Part shown: positions 51,315 to 62,140 of the stretch, one piece after another | How positions within the stretch are numbered: the stretch's first letter is position 1 | Layout: each line of letters starts with the position of its first letter | From: Choristoneura fumiferana | Taxonomy: Eukaryota > Arthropoda > Insecta > Lepidoptera > Tortricidae | DNA: 64,000 nucleotides | Assembly (NCBI RefSeq): GCF_025370935.1 | Contig: NC_133479.1 | Location: 19,732,314 to 19,796,313, forward strand | Reading direction: 5' to 3' | Made by a program: the position numbers and the translations under genes | The notes under the pieces: generated by a model | What the model was told of the DNA's origin: nothing | What the model saw: the letters and a program-made list of their open reading frames with translations, nothing else | The model's database searches: none

Positions 51315-53842
51315 AAAATATCAAGCAATAGGGAGAAAGTGAAAAAATATTGTCAGTGGGCGCCATAACACGTGGTTTCGCGAGGGTCCCGTAGGCTATG
51401 GACATAACAATATCCGAGCGAAAATACACACTTCCGACCTTTTTAGAGATGCGTAATGGCGAGACATGGGAGATAATGAATGCGTTATTTATCTACTGGA
51501 GATCTGTTGGAGACACAATAGTAGATTGTTGCACCAAGCAGAAAGTTATTTATTATTGCACCGAGTGCCGATTTGGAATTTAAAAAGCACGAGGGCATAA
51601 TAAATTACTTAATGCGAGGTGCATAATCTGCTTTTCTTTCAACTACTACAGGAATAGTAGACGAAAAAAAAATCATGCTAAACAATTAATAGGAAAGAAA
51701 TGTCACTAGCACTCGATGATTCCATTTTTGTAAGTTTACATTCGCCAATTTGTTTTTTTTTTTTTTTTTTTTTTTGGCAGTTAGTAGCCAGTAGCAGATA
51801 TTTTTACCCGCGATCTGTCAAATTTCGGATGAGCGCCAGGTTGGCCAACGAAACACACAAAGTTTTTTTTTAAATATACGGCTACTTACTGTTTTTGGTA
51901 GGATTGGTAGCAACAATTTTTTGTATGCAATCTGTCAAATTTCATAAGACCGTCAGGTTGAGCAACCTAACACTAGATTTTTTTACACTATGCAGGCTAA
52001 TTTTATAGCAAAAATACTTGTGTTACCTCTTTGGTGGTGCAATTAAAAAAAAATCTAAAACAATGCAATAAAGGATTTTCATAAATTTTTTCTGCTCTAG
52101 AGCAGAAAAGTCCCGCTTTGTGCTGGGTATTTAGTGCGGTTATGTTGAAATTAAAGCATAGTTGGAAGAAAAATATTATATTCTACGGGCGGGACGACTA
52201 CCTACAGCACGGTTGTTTTGAAAGTAAACAAATATCGTTTTAAAGCTACGATGCCATAGACAGACAGACTTATAACTGCGTCGGAGGTTAAAAAAGATGA
52301 TTATGTCACAAAAAAACCCTGTCTCAAAGTTGTCAATTACACGAAGAATGCATCGCATAAACTCGTACTTCGCCTATATGCTCTAATAAACATAGAGTCT
52401 AGGCCGTAGGCAGTGCTTGCGCTGCCGTGTTTCGGTGTGAAGAGTAAGACAACCAGTAAAATAGTTCGCACATGATATTCTGTTTTAGTCTTCTAGGCCA
52501 GCAACGCATCCCTAATTCTCATATCAGTTGTCCATTCAAATTCAAATTCAAATCATTTATTCAGTAAATAGGCCGCAATGGGCACTTTTACATGTCATTT
52601 TTTAAACTATCAGCGCTTTCGGAGAGACCATCATTGCCAAGAAGAATGCACCGCAAGAAACTTGGCAGAAAGTCATTTTTTCAAAATAAAATAATTACAA
52701 ATAAAATACTTAAAAACTACAGTATACAATTAAAGTTAGTTATTGTTCTGAGAATTCAAGAAAAAAAATACAAAAAAAATACAGGTCCTTTAGTTACAAA
52801 ACTAAACACTAACTATTATGTGGAAGTGTTGAATGCATATACATTTCAGAATTAAATATCATTTTCATAACTAGTGATGCTCACTGGCCATCAAGAGATA
52901 TTACGAGTATTTCTCATTAAAAAAATATTACAGATTTAATAAGGTGATCGTCACAATTTCCGTCTCTTGTTAACTGTTATAAGACTTATAAGACCTTTAA
53001 GAGCATCTCTACCCTTTAAATATATGAGTAAGCATTAATTTCCGTACCCTCAGACCGGTAGACGCCGCAGGATCATTACTGTCAATAAGTGTGCACGCGC
53101 ACCTTTGTTCTGTAAGCCCGGTCCGATCCTGATTTATTTCCAACGTAGATTAAACAATTCGGAGAAGCAACACGTCTCTGTGTGACGAGGAGCGTTTTTG
53201 TGGAAACAGGGCAGACTTGCGGGATAAGACTTAACACATTATCTTGAATTCACGGGTTGCCTTGCACTTGCCTAATTTGATAATGTGATGTAAATTTCAA
53301 TTAATGTCATTGAACGATTCTTCACGTTCCTAATCCGCTTCTTTGGAAGGGGCATGCACCCTTAACACCCCTTGTGTAAGATAAGACTATTTCTCAAAAA
53401 GTGGTCCATTTTTAAATTTTTCAGTTGTCAACTTATTTAAAAAAAAAAAAGGTTTCCTAACGCTATTTCACCACAAAAAGTAAGTAATATTGTTTTTAAA
53501 TATATACAAAACCTTGTGGTAAAAGTGATAATCTTTGTTGTTGGATCTATGTAATAGAAAGTATTCATGTAGAACAGTTACAAAATTACGATTTTTTCTT
53601 CACAAGATTTCATGACATTTTCCTGACGTCAAGAAATTTTGGATGTTTTATGTAGTTTATGTTTTATGATCTCGTCCTTAGGGTTAATAATTTCTTGACA
53701 AAACTGATTTCTTGTCAATTTCATGACGGGACAACTTTTTGAGAAATACTCATAATAGTTATTTTAATAGACATTTTCAATATTACGTTGCCATTGCTAT
53801 TGCCATCCTAAAATGGAGATGTAGGAGAGAATAATGTTATTA
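51315..53842 (+). repeat. duplicated segment, copy 2
   Basis: Starts at the first base after the gap and matches 44162-51011 in the same order, lacking the insertions listed there. Small indels and scattered substitutions separate the two. Where copy 1 has the 3.87-kb element, copy 2 reads TTTTCAGTTGTCAACTTATT and a poly-A run (about 53417-53450). Ends at 53842, within the duplication of the next retroposon. Confidence 0.9.
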
Positions 53843-53847
53843 ATGTT

Positions 53848-54249
53848 AAGATTGTTTTTTTTTTATCTTTTTGTATTTTTTATTTCAATTCCAAATTTTT
53901 ACTTTTACGGTCATCCCGTAAAACCTAAATTGAAAATACAAAATGAAATATAGATACAGAGAAAAACCAGAAAAATAAGACCAGCACTGGGAATCGAACC
54001 CAGGTCCTCGGCATTCCGTGCCGCGTGCTATACAACGGTACAGACACGAATTTCCCCTATGCACCACATATCTCAGCTTGTTTGTTTCTTATTTAGCCAC
54101 TTAAGCAGTGACGCTAGCGACATCTATACCGTAGCCCTCATCGAGAAACTTTCGGCATTCCATTAGAACTAACCGCTCACCCGGACAAGAGAGATTGTTA
54201 TTAAGCAATCAAATTAAGATTGAAATTTCATTTCAGTTTGTATTTTCAA
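53848..54249 (-). mobile_element. tRNA-containing retroposon, copy 2
   Basis: Flanked by the perfect 12-bp repeat GTTATTAATGTT (53836-53847 and 54250-54261). In minus orientation the unit starts ATTTGATTGCTTAATAACAA, as in copy 1, and ends AACAATCTT. Its extra 5' piece (54225-54249) is an inverted copy of the unit's own 3' spacer (53930-53949), a 5' inversion of the kind produced by twin priming. A deletion of about 19 bases removed the acceptor 5' half and A box of the tRNA-like domain (53979 to about 54033), while the B box GGTTCGATTCC remains. Confidence 0.75.
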
Positions 54250-54261
54250 GTTATTAATGTT

Positions 54262-54806
54262 TCTCCATCGTATTTTGTCGAATAAGTTCGTATTTTTCTT
54301 GCTATCTCAACTAGCTTACGATGTTTACTAATGCTAATTAAGAAAGCAAGATAAATAAATATATCCGCGCGGCGCGCGCGCGCGTGTGTGTGTGGTGTGT
54401 GTGTGTGTGTTGTGTGTGTGTGTGTGTGTAACATAAAAAATCCGACTAAATACGATCGAAAAACATTAGTCAATAGATCTGTACTCGTGTGAGCAGTCTG
54501 TCTTACATAATTCTACTCTTTGGTGTAGTATTAGTGAGTTAAGCATACCTGCCTTACGTAGCACTATCTCGGGGCCCAGAGGGCACAGGAGGCCGGGCTT
54601 GGCGCCATTTTGTTTTTATCTGCATTTTTCATTACAGATCGCTACCGAACTAATCTAAGCTGTGCCTAACGAAGGATTTTAATTAATGGCGGCTCACGTA
54701 GGGATTTCGGGTTTTGTTTCGTTTGTTTGATTGTTTTATATACATATACACTTCAGCGTTAGAGAGATATTGTTAGTTTATTCGATGCAGACATGTTACG
54801 CTTTTA
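54262..54806. repeat. unrecognised DNA with CG/TG dinucleotide tract
   Basis: A dinucleotide microsatellite lies at 54363-54429: CGCGCGCG shading into interrupted TG repeats. The rest shows no gene or repeat family. Confidence 0.6.
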
Positions 54807-54818
54807 ATCAATAGTTAA

Positions 54819-55307
54819 CAGAACTATGATTGGTTTTTTGGAGTCTTTTTGTATTTTTTATTTCAACTCCAAATTTGTTACTTTTACGGGTATCCCGTGA
54901 AACCATATCGAAAATACAAACTGAGACATGGATGCACAGAAAAACCAGAAAAAGAGACCAGCGCTGGGAATCGAACCCAGGTCCTCAGCAATCCGTGCTG
55001 CGTGCTATAACCCTACACCACCGCTGGACAGGAATCTAGACACGATTTTTTTCTATGCATACATATCTCAGGTTGCTTATTTCTACTACGCTACTTATGC
55101 AGCAGCACTAGCGACATCTATGTTCCGCTCTCATCGAGAGACGTCACATGCATTCGGAACCAACCGCTCACCCAGACAAGAGATGTCGCTACTAAGCAAT
55201 CAAATTATGATTGGTTTTTTGGAGTCTTTTTGTATTTTTTATTTCAACTCCAAATTTGTTACTTTTACGGGTATCCCGTGAAACCATATCGGACCACCAA
55301 TAACCAT
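54819..55307 (-). mobile_element. tRNA-containing retroposon, copy 3
   Basis: Flanked by the perfect 12-bp repeat ATCAATAGTTAA (54807-54818 and 55308-55319). Two identical 86-bp direct repeats lie at 54825-54910 and 55206-55291 (TATGATTGGTTTTTTGGAGT outward). In minus orientation the unit starts ATTTGATTGCTTAGTAGCGA, at the same boundary as copies 1 and 2. The tRNA-like domain is at 54956-55027. It belongs to a subfamily that differs from copy 1 at many positions. Confidence 0.8.
54956..55027 (-). other. tRNA-like domain of retroposon copy 3
   Basis: On the minus strand CCAGCG pairs with CGCTGG at the ends. A box GTGGTGTAGGG, stem CAGC/GCTG with loop ACGGATT, and T-arm CTGGG/CCCAG with B box GGTTCGATTCC are all present. 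The GGA triplet at the anticodon position is shared with copy 1. Promoter-like remnant, not a working tRNA. Confidence 0.55.
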
Positions 55308-55319
55308 ATCAATAGTTAA

Positions 55320-55686
55320 ACTGTTATGTAAAGTCTCTATACATACTAACAGGTTTAAAATCTATGGTAGCATACTGAGGGAAGAAATGTAATATCTACC
55401 TACCTAATAAAAATACTACTCTGTCAAAGGCCAGCACAGGCCAGTGACTCTCCTTGAGTTGTTGATATTCATTTCCCATCAGTTCAGATGACCCGCTTGC
55501 TCATTGACCTCATATAATAATAAAAAGGCACGCAAAACACGAGCTGTGTTATGTGGGCTCGATAATAAACATTTGCTCCAGATAGTTCACTTATTTGGTT
55601 TGCTGAGACACTGTGCATAAAGCACACATAATATTTATCACAACAACTCTTTTAGTTAAGAGTATAGACCCGAGATGGTAGAGTTT
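55320..55686. other. mostly unrecognised DNA
   Basis: A short piece near 55475-55515 (CCATCAGTTCAGATGACCCG, CTTGCTCATTGACC) resembles a decayed LINE 3' end related to family X. No gene recognised. Confidence 0.4.
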
Positions 55687-55965
55687 TGCAGGTGGTAGGA
55701 CCTTGTGCAAGGTCCGCCCGGATTGCTACCACCATCTTACTCGCTAATCCTGCCGTGAAGCAGCAGTGCTTGCACTGTTGTGTTTCGGCGTGGAGAGTAA
55801 GACAGCCGGTGAAATTACTGGCACTTGAGGTATCCCATCTTAGGCCTCTAGGTTGGCAACGCATCTGCAATACCCCTGGTGTTGCAGATGTTTATGGGCG
55901 GTGGTGATCTCTTGCCATCAGGAGACCCACTTGCTCGTTTGCCATCCAGTCGAATAAAAAAAAAA
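55687..55965 (+). mobile_element. Family X retroposon 3' end, copy 6 (longest)
   Basis: Starts CAGGTGGTAGGACCTTGTGC, passes CCATCTTACTCGCTAATCCT, GTGTTTCGGCGTGGAGAGTA and GGCAACGCATCTGCAATACC, and ends CATCCAGTCGAATAAAAAAA. It is the most 5'-extended and cleanest copy and can serve as the family reference. No open frame. Confidence 0.8.
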
Positions 55966-56230
55966 GTCTAAATGCCAGTCAAGCATCAGCAGCTGTTCCT
56001 GCGCACCACTTCTGGCTGGAAGGTGTGGTGTTCTGCCGCTTTAGGAAAGCAAGGATAAAAAATTCTAATTAGTTAATTATCTCGTATTAATCCTACGTTA
56101 CCTTACCTACTCACCTTAAAAAATCTCTATATACATGTATTTTCTGTACTGCTTGCTATGTGTTGGTGTTCAACAAATAGTTATTGTATTGTAGTCTTAA
56201 GTAAATGTGTATAGAATTACCATGGTATCT

Positions 56231-56348
56231 TAAGCCGAGTTTGCATTACACTGCGGTGCTCGATTGACCACTACAAACTCGTTGGCTTTACGGCCTCGCA
56301 ATGTAATGCAACTTGCACGATTTTTCTTGCAAGTCTAAACTCGGCTTT
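56231..56348. mobile_element. TAAGCCGAGTTT-family MITE, copy 1
   Basis: Ends TAAGCCGAGTTTGCATTACA and GCAAGTCTAAACTCGGCTTT A are inverted repeats. The interior has CTCGATTGACCACTACAAAC. A partial inverted relative lies at 62905-63005. Confidence 0.65.
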
Positions 56349-56893
56349 AGTCTGTTAGTCTCTTGGCTTTTACGGTTATACTGTGTTTATTGAAATAAAT
56401 TATAAACATCTGACTAAATTAAGGATTTGGGTAAGTACTGTGATTTCATTTTCCACCTATCTGTTCCAAAGTAATGAAATCCAGCTGCCTTCACTTTTTT
56501 TTACCTGGAATAAATTCTCGGCAACATGTCGCCGGCGATTTCCATCGGCATGTATCGCAATCGTGCGCATCGCTCAGACAAACCCGCGATATATCACCGC
56601 TATTTGTAGCCAGGGCTTAGCTGACAAATTGCGGGGCAGGCGGGAAGGGCCGCTGGTTAAAGTCTCCCTTTTACCCTTTTTAGCCAATGCAGCAAAAGAG
56701 GAGGTTCTGTTTTCGTCTGTAACGTACTTTTTTAATCATCTTGATCATGATCAGAGGGTAATCTTGACACTTAATATTCACATTTGGATATTAATTCTTC
56801 TTGGATGTACCGTATTCTTAATGAAATCGGTTTATATTAAGACAGTTAATATTTCTAATGTAAGTTATACATATTGAAATTGGATAAATACTC
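56349..56893. other. no recognisable feature
   Basis: The 164-codon plus frame at 56383-56877 is one of the longer ones in the window. It has no domain I recognise, an erratic composition and no relatives nearby, so I do not call it a gene. Confidence 0.35.
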
Positions 56894-56990
56894 GTAGATA
56901 GCTGGATGTCTGGAATATCACTTAGGTTACTATTTATCCCGCTATTCCCCCAGGACAGTGACAAAATCTCAAAATTTCAGCCATTGGGTT
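56894..56990 (+). mobile_element. Helitron relic
   Basis: GTAGATAGCTGGATGTCTGG, AATATCACTTAGGTTACTAT and TTATCCCGCTATTCCCCCAG parallel the relics at 27888 and 37008. Ends lost. Confidence 0.4.
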
Positions 56991-57876
56991 TAGAGTCATG
57001 ATGGACACGGTTGTCTTTAATGCAACGTCGATGAAAACCACCTTCCAATTTTCGGGAATGCAGTAAAATCTGAAAATTTCATTTCAACTACCGGACCTAA
57101 TTTATTTATTACACCTGCGAAGTATTTGATAAACTACACATGCACCTACGTCAACACCAAAGTGTTTTTCTCTCACTATGTCTACATTCTCTGACAGGAA
57201 TCCCCTGGGATGGAAGCGATGTAAGGAAGTGACATAAACGTGATGTTTAGAAATGAATACCTATAAAAGCTTGGCTGCACGTTTACGTGATGATAAAAGC
57301 ATAAGAATTCATACATTTTATTTTTGTGTAGGTACCTGTTTTCTGTATCGCTTATTATACTCAACGGCACAAAATTTGGCCCACTCTCATTGACTTATAT
57401 TCTACCGTTAGTACATATATATCGATGCCCACTCTAATACAAAATTACCTTTTATTGCATTGTTCATGGATAAAGATTCCTTAAGAAAATAAAGATTGGA
57501 AAGACCATGTGGGCTCAATACCATGTCTGAAAATAATAATAAAAATATCAATTATTTCGGAAAGTAAATTCCATTATTAGTAAGAACATTCTTACGCCTA
57601 AGTTAGTAGTAAATAAGTATGTATAATTCTTTACTGTACACATGAAATCAACAGACAGTACCTAACAGAAACCGATTTAAAGGTTGTATTGACAGGACAG
57701 CCAGGAGGGTAATAATGTTCTTATTTAACTTAAATTAATTACGTACTGTACATACAAACTGCTGATTACACCGTAGTCTTAACCTTGGTTTAAAAGAGTC
57801 AAAATGTACGTCAGATTCAAACTAGGTAACGACAAAATCGAGATTGAATTTATTCGTCTGAATGTCTCTTTTTTGC
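56991..57876. other. no recognisable feature
   Basis: No coding region or repeat family recognised. Confidence 0.4.
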
Positions 57877-58000
57877 TTCATCATTATCATCATGTCAGCC
57901 GGAAGACGTGCACTGCTGACCAGAGGTATTCCCCAAGGATCTCCTCGACTATCAGTTTTGTGCCACTCGCATCCAATGGTTTCCCGCCATCTTTAGATAC
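57877..58000 (-). mobile_element. decayed RTE-type LINE 3' end
   Basis: The plus strand CATCATTATCATCATGTCAG, CCGGAAGACGTGCACTGCTG and GCATCCAATGGTTTCCCGCC is the reverse complement of an RTE tail and the GNHWMRVAQ region. The frame is broken in several places. Older than 33882-34058. Confidence 0.6.
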
Positions 58001-58401
58001 CATACGTACTCCTTATCCGATGCTTTCACATTTCTCCCTTATAAATATCTTAAGACTTTGAACATATTCTGGAACAAAAGCTGGCGCTAGGAATTCTGCC
58101 TCAAATAAACAAGTTCCCAAACAGACAGCGGTTTGAGGCAGTAAATCCGTACCGGACGCGCCACCGGAAACGCCGGCCTGCCGGAAGCGCACCTCATTTC
58201 CGGTTTCTCTCCGCCAAAATATTCCCTGAAAGGTATTCGCAACTTAGTTTTCGGGCAACTTTGATTGGGCGTAATTTGCTTGTAACCCTAAAATGGGTGG
58301 TTGACCTTCGACATCAGCCATCTTGGGAACGTAGCGGCATGAATAATGATGGATGGAGGAATGAGATGTATTTTCTTGAGTAAGTAAGTCTATAGCGTTA
58401 T
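58001..58401. other. no recognisable feature
   Basis: A GC-rich patch at 58150-58200 (GACGCGCCACCGGAAACGCC). No gene recognised. Confidence 0.4.
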
Positions 58402-58620
58402 CGCCGTGTATTGACCTATGGCCTTTCAAGCAGATCGCGGATTAATTGGTCTCTCACTTAGAAGTTTGTGAAGTCATCCTTGAAATTTATTACTAGCTTT
58501 ATGGTGAAGGGAAACGCGTGTGTTGTGTGTGAAGTTACCAATCCGTACTCGGCCCGAGTGGAAACTACAGTCAGTCTTGTAATTTTGGGAAGAGGTTTAT
58601 GCCCAGCATCCTCTACAGGT
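58402..58620 (+). mobile_element. decayed tRNA-derived SINE
   Basis: CGTGTATTGACCTATGGCCT, TATGGTGAAGGGAAACGCGT, CAATCCGTACTCGGCCCGAG and GAAGAGGTTTATGCCCAGCA follow the SINE at 37140-37430 with many substitutions and indels. Confidence 0.6.
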
Positions 58621-59344
58621 ACGACCTTTACAGGTTAAAGATAATGAAGCTAAAGTTCAGATTCTATTATAACTTGTCTCACAAGCATACTTAATATAAA
58701 TTGCAGCATTCAAATTGGGTACAAACATCGCGGCATCGACTCAGTACGCTGCAAGGACTTTGCCATAAAAGCAGTTCTAAAAATCCAGTTTCAGCGGATT
58801 GTTGGCATAAAAAATATTAACGACCCTTCCAGTTTTTCTTAATACTTTTTAAGAGCCAAAGTGATTGTAGCCAAGTGTTACCATTTACAACGACGGCCAA
58901 CAGCGCCCCTCAAGGATTAAACATCTTTTATTGTCTTTGTTAATCTCCGAGAAATACTAAAAAAAACTTTATTGCAAAATGTTTATTGGTAAACAAATAA
59001 AATTCAACACCAGAGCCGGCATTGATATTCGAATGTACCATGTCAACTGCGTATACCAAATAGCGTTATATCGAATTACTTGGAATAAATTATTGCAGAA
59101 AATGTTGAATACTAAAATTCTATATCGGCCTTTTTATACGCGCGGCTTGTCCCTTGCTCCATACTCTTGTGTCTTGGACAGAAGGTGGGTATTTGGCGTG
59201 CGTCGGAGTTCCGATTGACATATATAAGTTGGTAACATAACATCGCATCGGATAGTATTTTGTCTCGCGGTTTACGAGGCGCGCGGCGTCACGCGGGCAC
59301 AAATAAAAGGTCCTGACGGTGCGTCGGCGCAAGGCATAAGCTTA
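58621..59344. other. no recognisable feature
   Basis: Frames at 58979-59218 (+) and 59120-59332 (-) overlap and show no known domain. Confidence 0.4.
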
Positions 59345-59520
59345 TTAATATTAATTTATTTATTGGGACCCTCAACAATAAGTACACAGTTTCTTTATTA
59401 CGAACATTGCGTAACAACTTAAAAGCTATGCGTCTTATTAATTACAGAAGATCACAGCATGCGTTAAAGAAGAATACCTACAGGTTGCACGAAAATAAAA
59501 TAAAAAACTCAGCTTAGTTT
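59345..59520 (-). mobile_element. possible LINE 3' tail
   Basis: ATTAATTTATTTATTGGGAC, CCTCAACAATAAGTACACAG reads like a reversed LINE 3' UTR of a type common in Lepidoptera. Single copy here, so low confidence. Confidence 0.3.
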
Positions 59521-59738
59521 GCTAACGCTTAAAATTAAATTACTTGAATTAAAACTATTATTATGATAAATGTAAGTGATTTTTGTTGTATTTATTTTTA
59601 TTGTGTTTTTTTTTAATTTCCTGGTATGAGTGATTTTTAGCCACCATCAAATGTATTTGAAATTGTATTTACTTCTGATTTATCCAAATTGGATGGGGGG
59701 CGTTGATTGCTTTGCATCAGGTGACTGCATGCTGATTT

Positions 59739-60041
59739 CATCATCATCCCAGCCTATAAACGTCCTACTGCAGGCCACAGGCTCCTCCTTCAGAATGAGA
59801 GTGCTTGTGCAGTAGTTCCCACGCGGGCCCAGTTCGGATTGGGAACTTCACACACACCGTTGAATTGCTTTGCAAGTTTGTTGTGCAGGTTTCCTCACGA
59901 TGTTTTCCTTCACCGTAAGCTCGTGGTAAATTTCAAATGTAATTCCGCATATGAATTTCGAAAAACTCAGAGGTGCGAGCCGGGTTTGAACCCACGATCC
60001 TATGCTTGAGAGGCCATAGGTTAAACCACTAGGCCACCACG
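59739..60041 (-). mobile_element. tRNA-derived SINE with target-site duplication
   Basis: The plus strand begins at the tail (CATCATCATCCCAGCCTATA) and ends at the head (GGTTTGAACCCACGATCCTA, CCACTAGGCCACCACG). Flanked by GCATGCTGATTT (59727-59738) and GCATGCTCATTT (60042-60053), one mismatch in 12. Near-complete copy with A and B boxes preserved on the minus strand (TGGCCTAGTGG, GGGTTCAAACC). Confidence 0.85.
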
Positions 60042-60154
60042 GCATGCTCATTTGCCCCCTCGTATATAAAAAAAAAACCTCCTAATTTCACTACCTAGTT
60101 GAATGGTCCACGTGTGTGAAGACGTGGCTACAGGCTAATAAATTTATACATTAT

Positions 60155-60246
60155 ATTTTTAAATATATTATGGGGTAAACCAGCATGTGTGTCACCTGAT
60201 GGGAAACAATCACTTGCAACACGAGGGGTACCACAGATGCGTTGAG
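60155..60246 (-). mobile_element. LINE/SINE 3' tail of another family
   Basis: AAATATATTATGGGGTAAAC, CAGCATGTGTGTCACCTGAT and GGGAAACAATCACTTGCAAC is organised like reversed family X (poly-T, GCAAAC, CCTGATGG, GCAACAC), but is a different family. Confidence 0.45.
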
Positions 60247-60250
60247 ATTT

Positions 60251-60847
60251 CTTAGGGTTCCGTAGCCAAAATGGCAAAAACGGAACCCTTATAGTTTCGC
60301 CATGTCTGTCTGTCTGTCTGTCTGTCGCCTTTGCTCAGGAACTATCAATGTTAGAAAGCTGTAATTTTGAACGAAAATATATGTAAACTATGCCGACAAT
60401 ATGGTATGTACAATATGGTATGTTTTTTTAGAGTACCTCCCATAGACGTAAAGTGGGGTGTTTTTTTTTCTCATCCAATCTTGTATCGTGGGGTATCGTT
60501 GGATAGGTCTTTTAAAACCATTACGGGGTTGCTAAAACGGTTTTTCGATTCAGTGATTTGTTTGCAAAATATTCAACTTTAAAGTGCAACCGGTGGGTGG
60601 AAAATTTTGAAAAAATTCAGGATGGTAGTAAGTATATCAAACTTACAAGGAAAACTATAACGGTTAAGTTTTCTTAAGAACTATTAGTAGTTTAAGAGTA
60701 AATAGCAGCCTAAGATATAAAATATACCTAAACTTGGAAGATTCCGTATAAAATACGAAATCCTTAGAAAAATACTACTTATTTTTTTCGTTATGGCTAC
60801 GGAACCCTATTTTGCGCGTGTCCGACACGCTCTTGGCCGGTTTTTTT
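60251..60847 (+). mobile_element. GGGTTCCG-family element, copy E, full length
   Basis: Starts TTAGGGTTCCGTAGCCAAAA with its hairpin partner AAAAACGGAACCC, then a CTGT microsatellite (about 60306-60327), the AT-rich body, and the end GCGCGTGTCCGACACGCTCT TGGCCGG with T-run. Lacks about 35 bases present in copy A near AAATCGAGCGTCCCC. Confidence 0.8.
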
Positions 60848-61030
60848 AACGATACTTAAAATTTTAATTTCTCGTGACTTGTTCCACACGTTAATATTAT
60901 TGTCTGCTGCGTGCAAAATAAAAGTGCACGGGACACGTTCGGCCACAGCTTTATCATCGCGTAATGTTTAAGGCTTCGTGTACTTTGCGGCCTGTCCTTT
61001 GGTACAGTGTATACCCTGTACTATGGTGAG

Positions 61031-61180
61031 AATACTGGCACTTGAGGTATCCCATCTTAGGCCTCTAGGTTGGCAACGCATCTGCAATACCCCTGGTGTT
61101 GCAGATGTTTATGGGCGGTGGCGATCTCTTGCCATCAGGAGACCCACATGCTCGTTTTCCATCCAATCGAATAAAAAAAA
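61031..61180 (+). mobile_element. Family X retroposon 3' end, copy 7
   Basis: ACTGGCACTTGAGGTATCCC through GGCGGTGGCGATCTCTTGCC to CATCCAATCGAATAAAAAAA. 5'-truncated at the CTGGCACTTG point. Confidence 0.75.
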
Positions 61181-61361
61181 GCAATTCACTATTTTATTTT
61201 ACGCTGGGATAGCAGAAGACTCGCAACGTTATTTATTACTGAGGTAAAAGCTTTTCGATTTTTAACGTATATTATGCAAGGTATCTTTAATTAACTCGGG
61301 TTCGATTCACGGTCGGGGAAGACATTATAGTTATAGGTATATGATAACCTAACCAATTTAG

Positions 61362-61453
61362 AAAAGTTGAAAACTCCCCGTCATTTTCATTTCCAAGTTC
61401 AATATTTCAAAAACGGCTAAACAGATTTTGATGAACGATGGCTAAGAACCATT
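61362..61453 (+). mobile_element. Family P repeat fragment
   Basis: AAAAGTTGAAAACTCCCCGT, ATTTCAAAAACGGCTAAACA and GATTTTGATGAACGATGGCT match the 5' part of the family P repeat at 30040-30266. Confidence 0.55.
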
Positions 61454-61933
61454 TTTGCATGGATAAAAAAATATGAAACATCAATCTGCTGCCTTATTCT
61501 CCGCACTGGGACACAACAGTGCGAACACTCAGGCACGAGCTTCGGACAGATTTTACACAAAGACCTACATCTGCGTTTACGTTCCCCTTTAAACAAATGA
61601 CTGCCGTAATGATAGTACTTTGATAGAGCTATCTTAGAGAGACTCCCAAAGTTTGTCATCCTTTCTGATTCACAAACAGCTCACGCATAATATCGCAGTC
61701 AACTCGCACCCGAATGCAGCGAGCGTGTTGTACCGCGGAACGCATTTGATAGCAGTTTTATTCAGCTAGCCAGTTCGCGTGAATGTCTTCATTGCGCTAT
61801 GCAAATGGCGGCCATAAGCGCCAACGCCATCTAGTGCATAGCAAATACACTTAGTATGCGGGTAACAAATTGTGCTTTTTATGGGTGTTTGATGCATTTC
61901 AATTGGTTAGCGCGTAGGATAGATATGCGAGTG
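61454..61933. other. mostly unrecognised DNA
   Basis: A piece near 61490-61535 (CTTATTCTCCGCACTGGGAC, ACAACAGTGCGAACACTC) may be a very diverged reversed family X fragment. No gene recognised. Confidence 0.35.
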
Positions 61934-62063
61934 CTGCAGGGCTACTACGAAACTCGAAACTCGAAGCCGTGCGGTCCCTCTGTCACTTATACTATTTAAT
62001 AAGAGAGCGAGAGGGACCGCACGACACGAACTTCGAGTGTCGAGTTTCGTAGTAGCCCTGCAG
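61934..62063. mobile_element. CTGCAGGGC-family MITE, copy 2
   Basis: Ends CTGCAGGGCTACTACGAAAC and GTTTCGTAGTAGCCCTGCAG are exact inverted repeats, continuing inward as TCGAAACTCGAAG / CTTCGAGTGTCGA. The centre pairs GTGCGGTCCCTC with GAGGGACCGCAC. Same family as 28386-28525. Confidence 0.8.
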
Positions 62064-62072
62064 GTCACTGTT

Positions 62073-62140
62073 CATTTTATATCATTAGCAATAGAGGTGA
62101 TAGCAGGGTGTCATCTATTGGGCATTAGCATGTTCAAACA
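62073..62140 (-). mobile_element. AAGGTAAAC-family MITE fragment
   Basis: ATCATTAGCAATAGAGGTGA, TAGCAGGGTGTCATCTATTG and GGCATTAGC are the reverse complement of the left half of the MITE at 40761-40871, without the AAGGTAAAC end. Confidence 0.55.

Noticed and set aside
56383..56877. 164-codon open frame as a host gene
   Set aside because: No recognisable domain, no relatives, mixed composition; the length is possible by chance in 64 kb.
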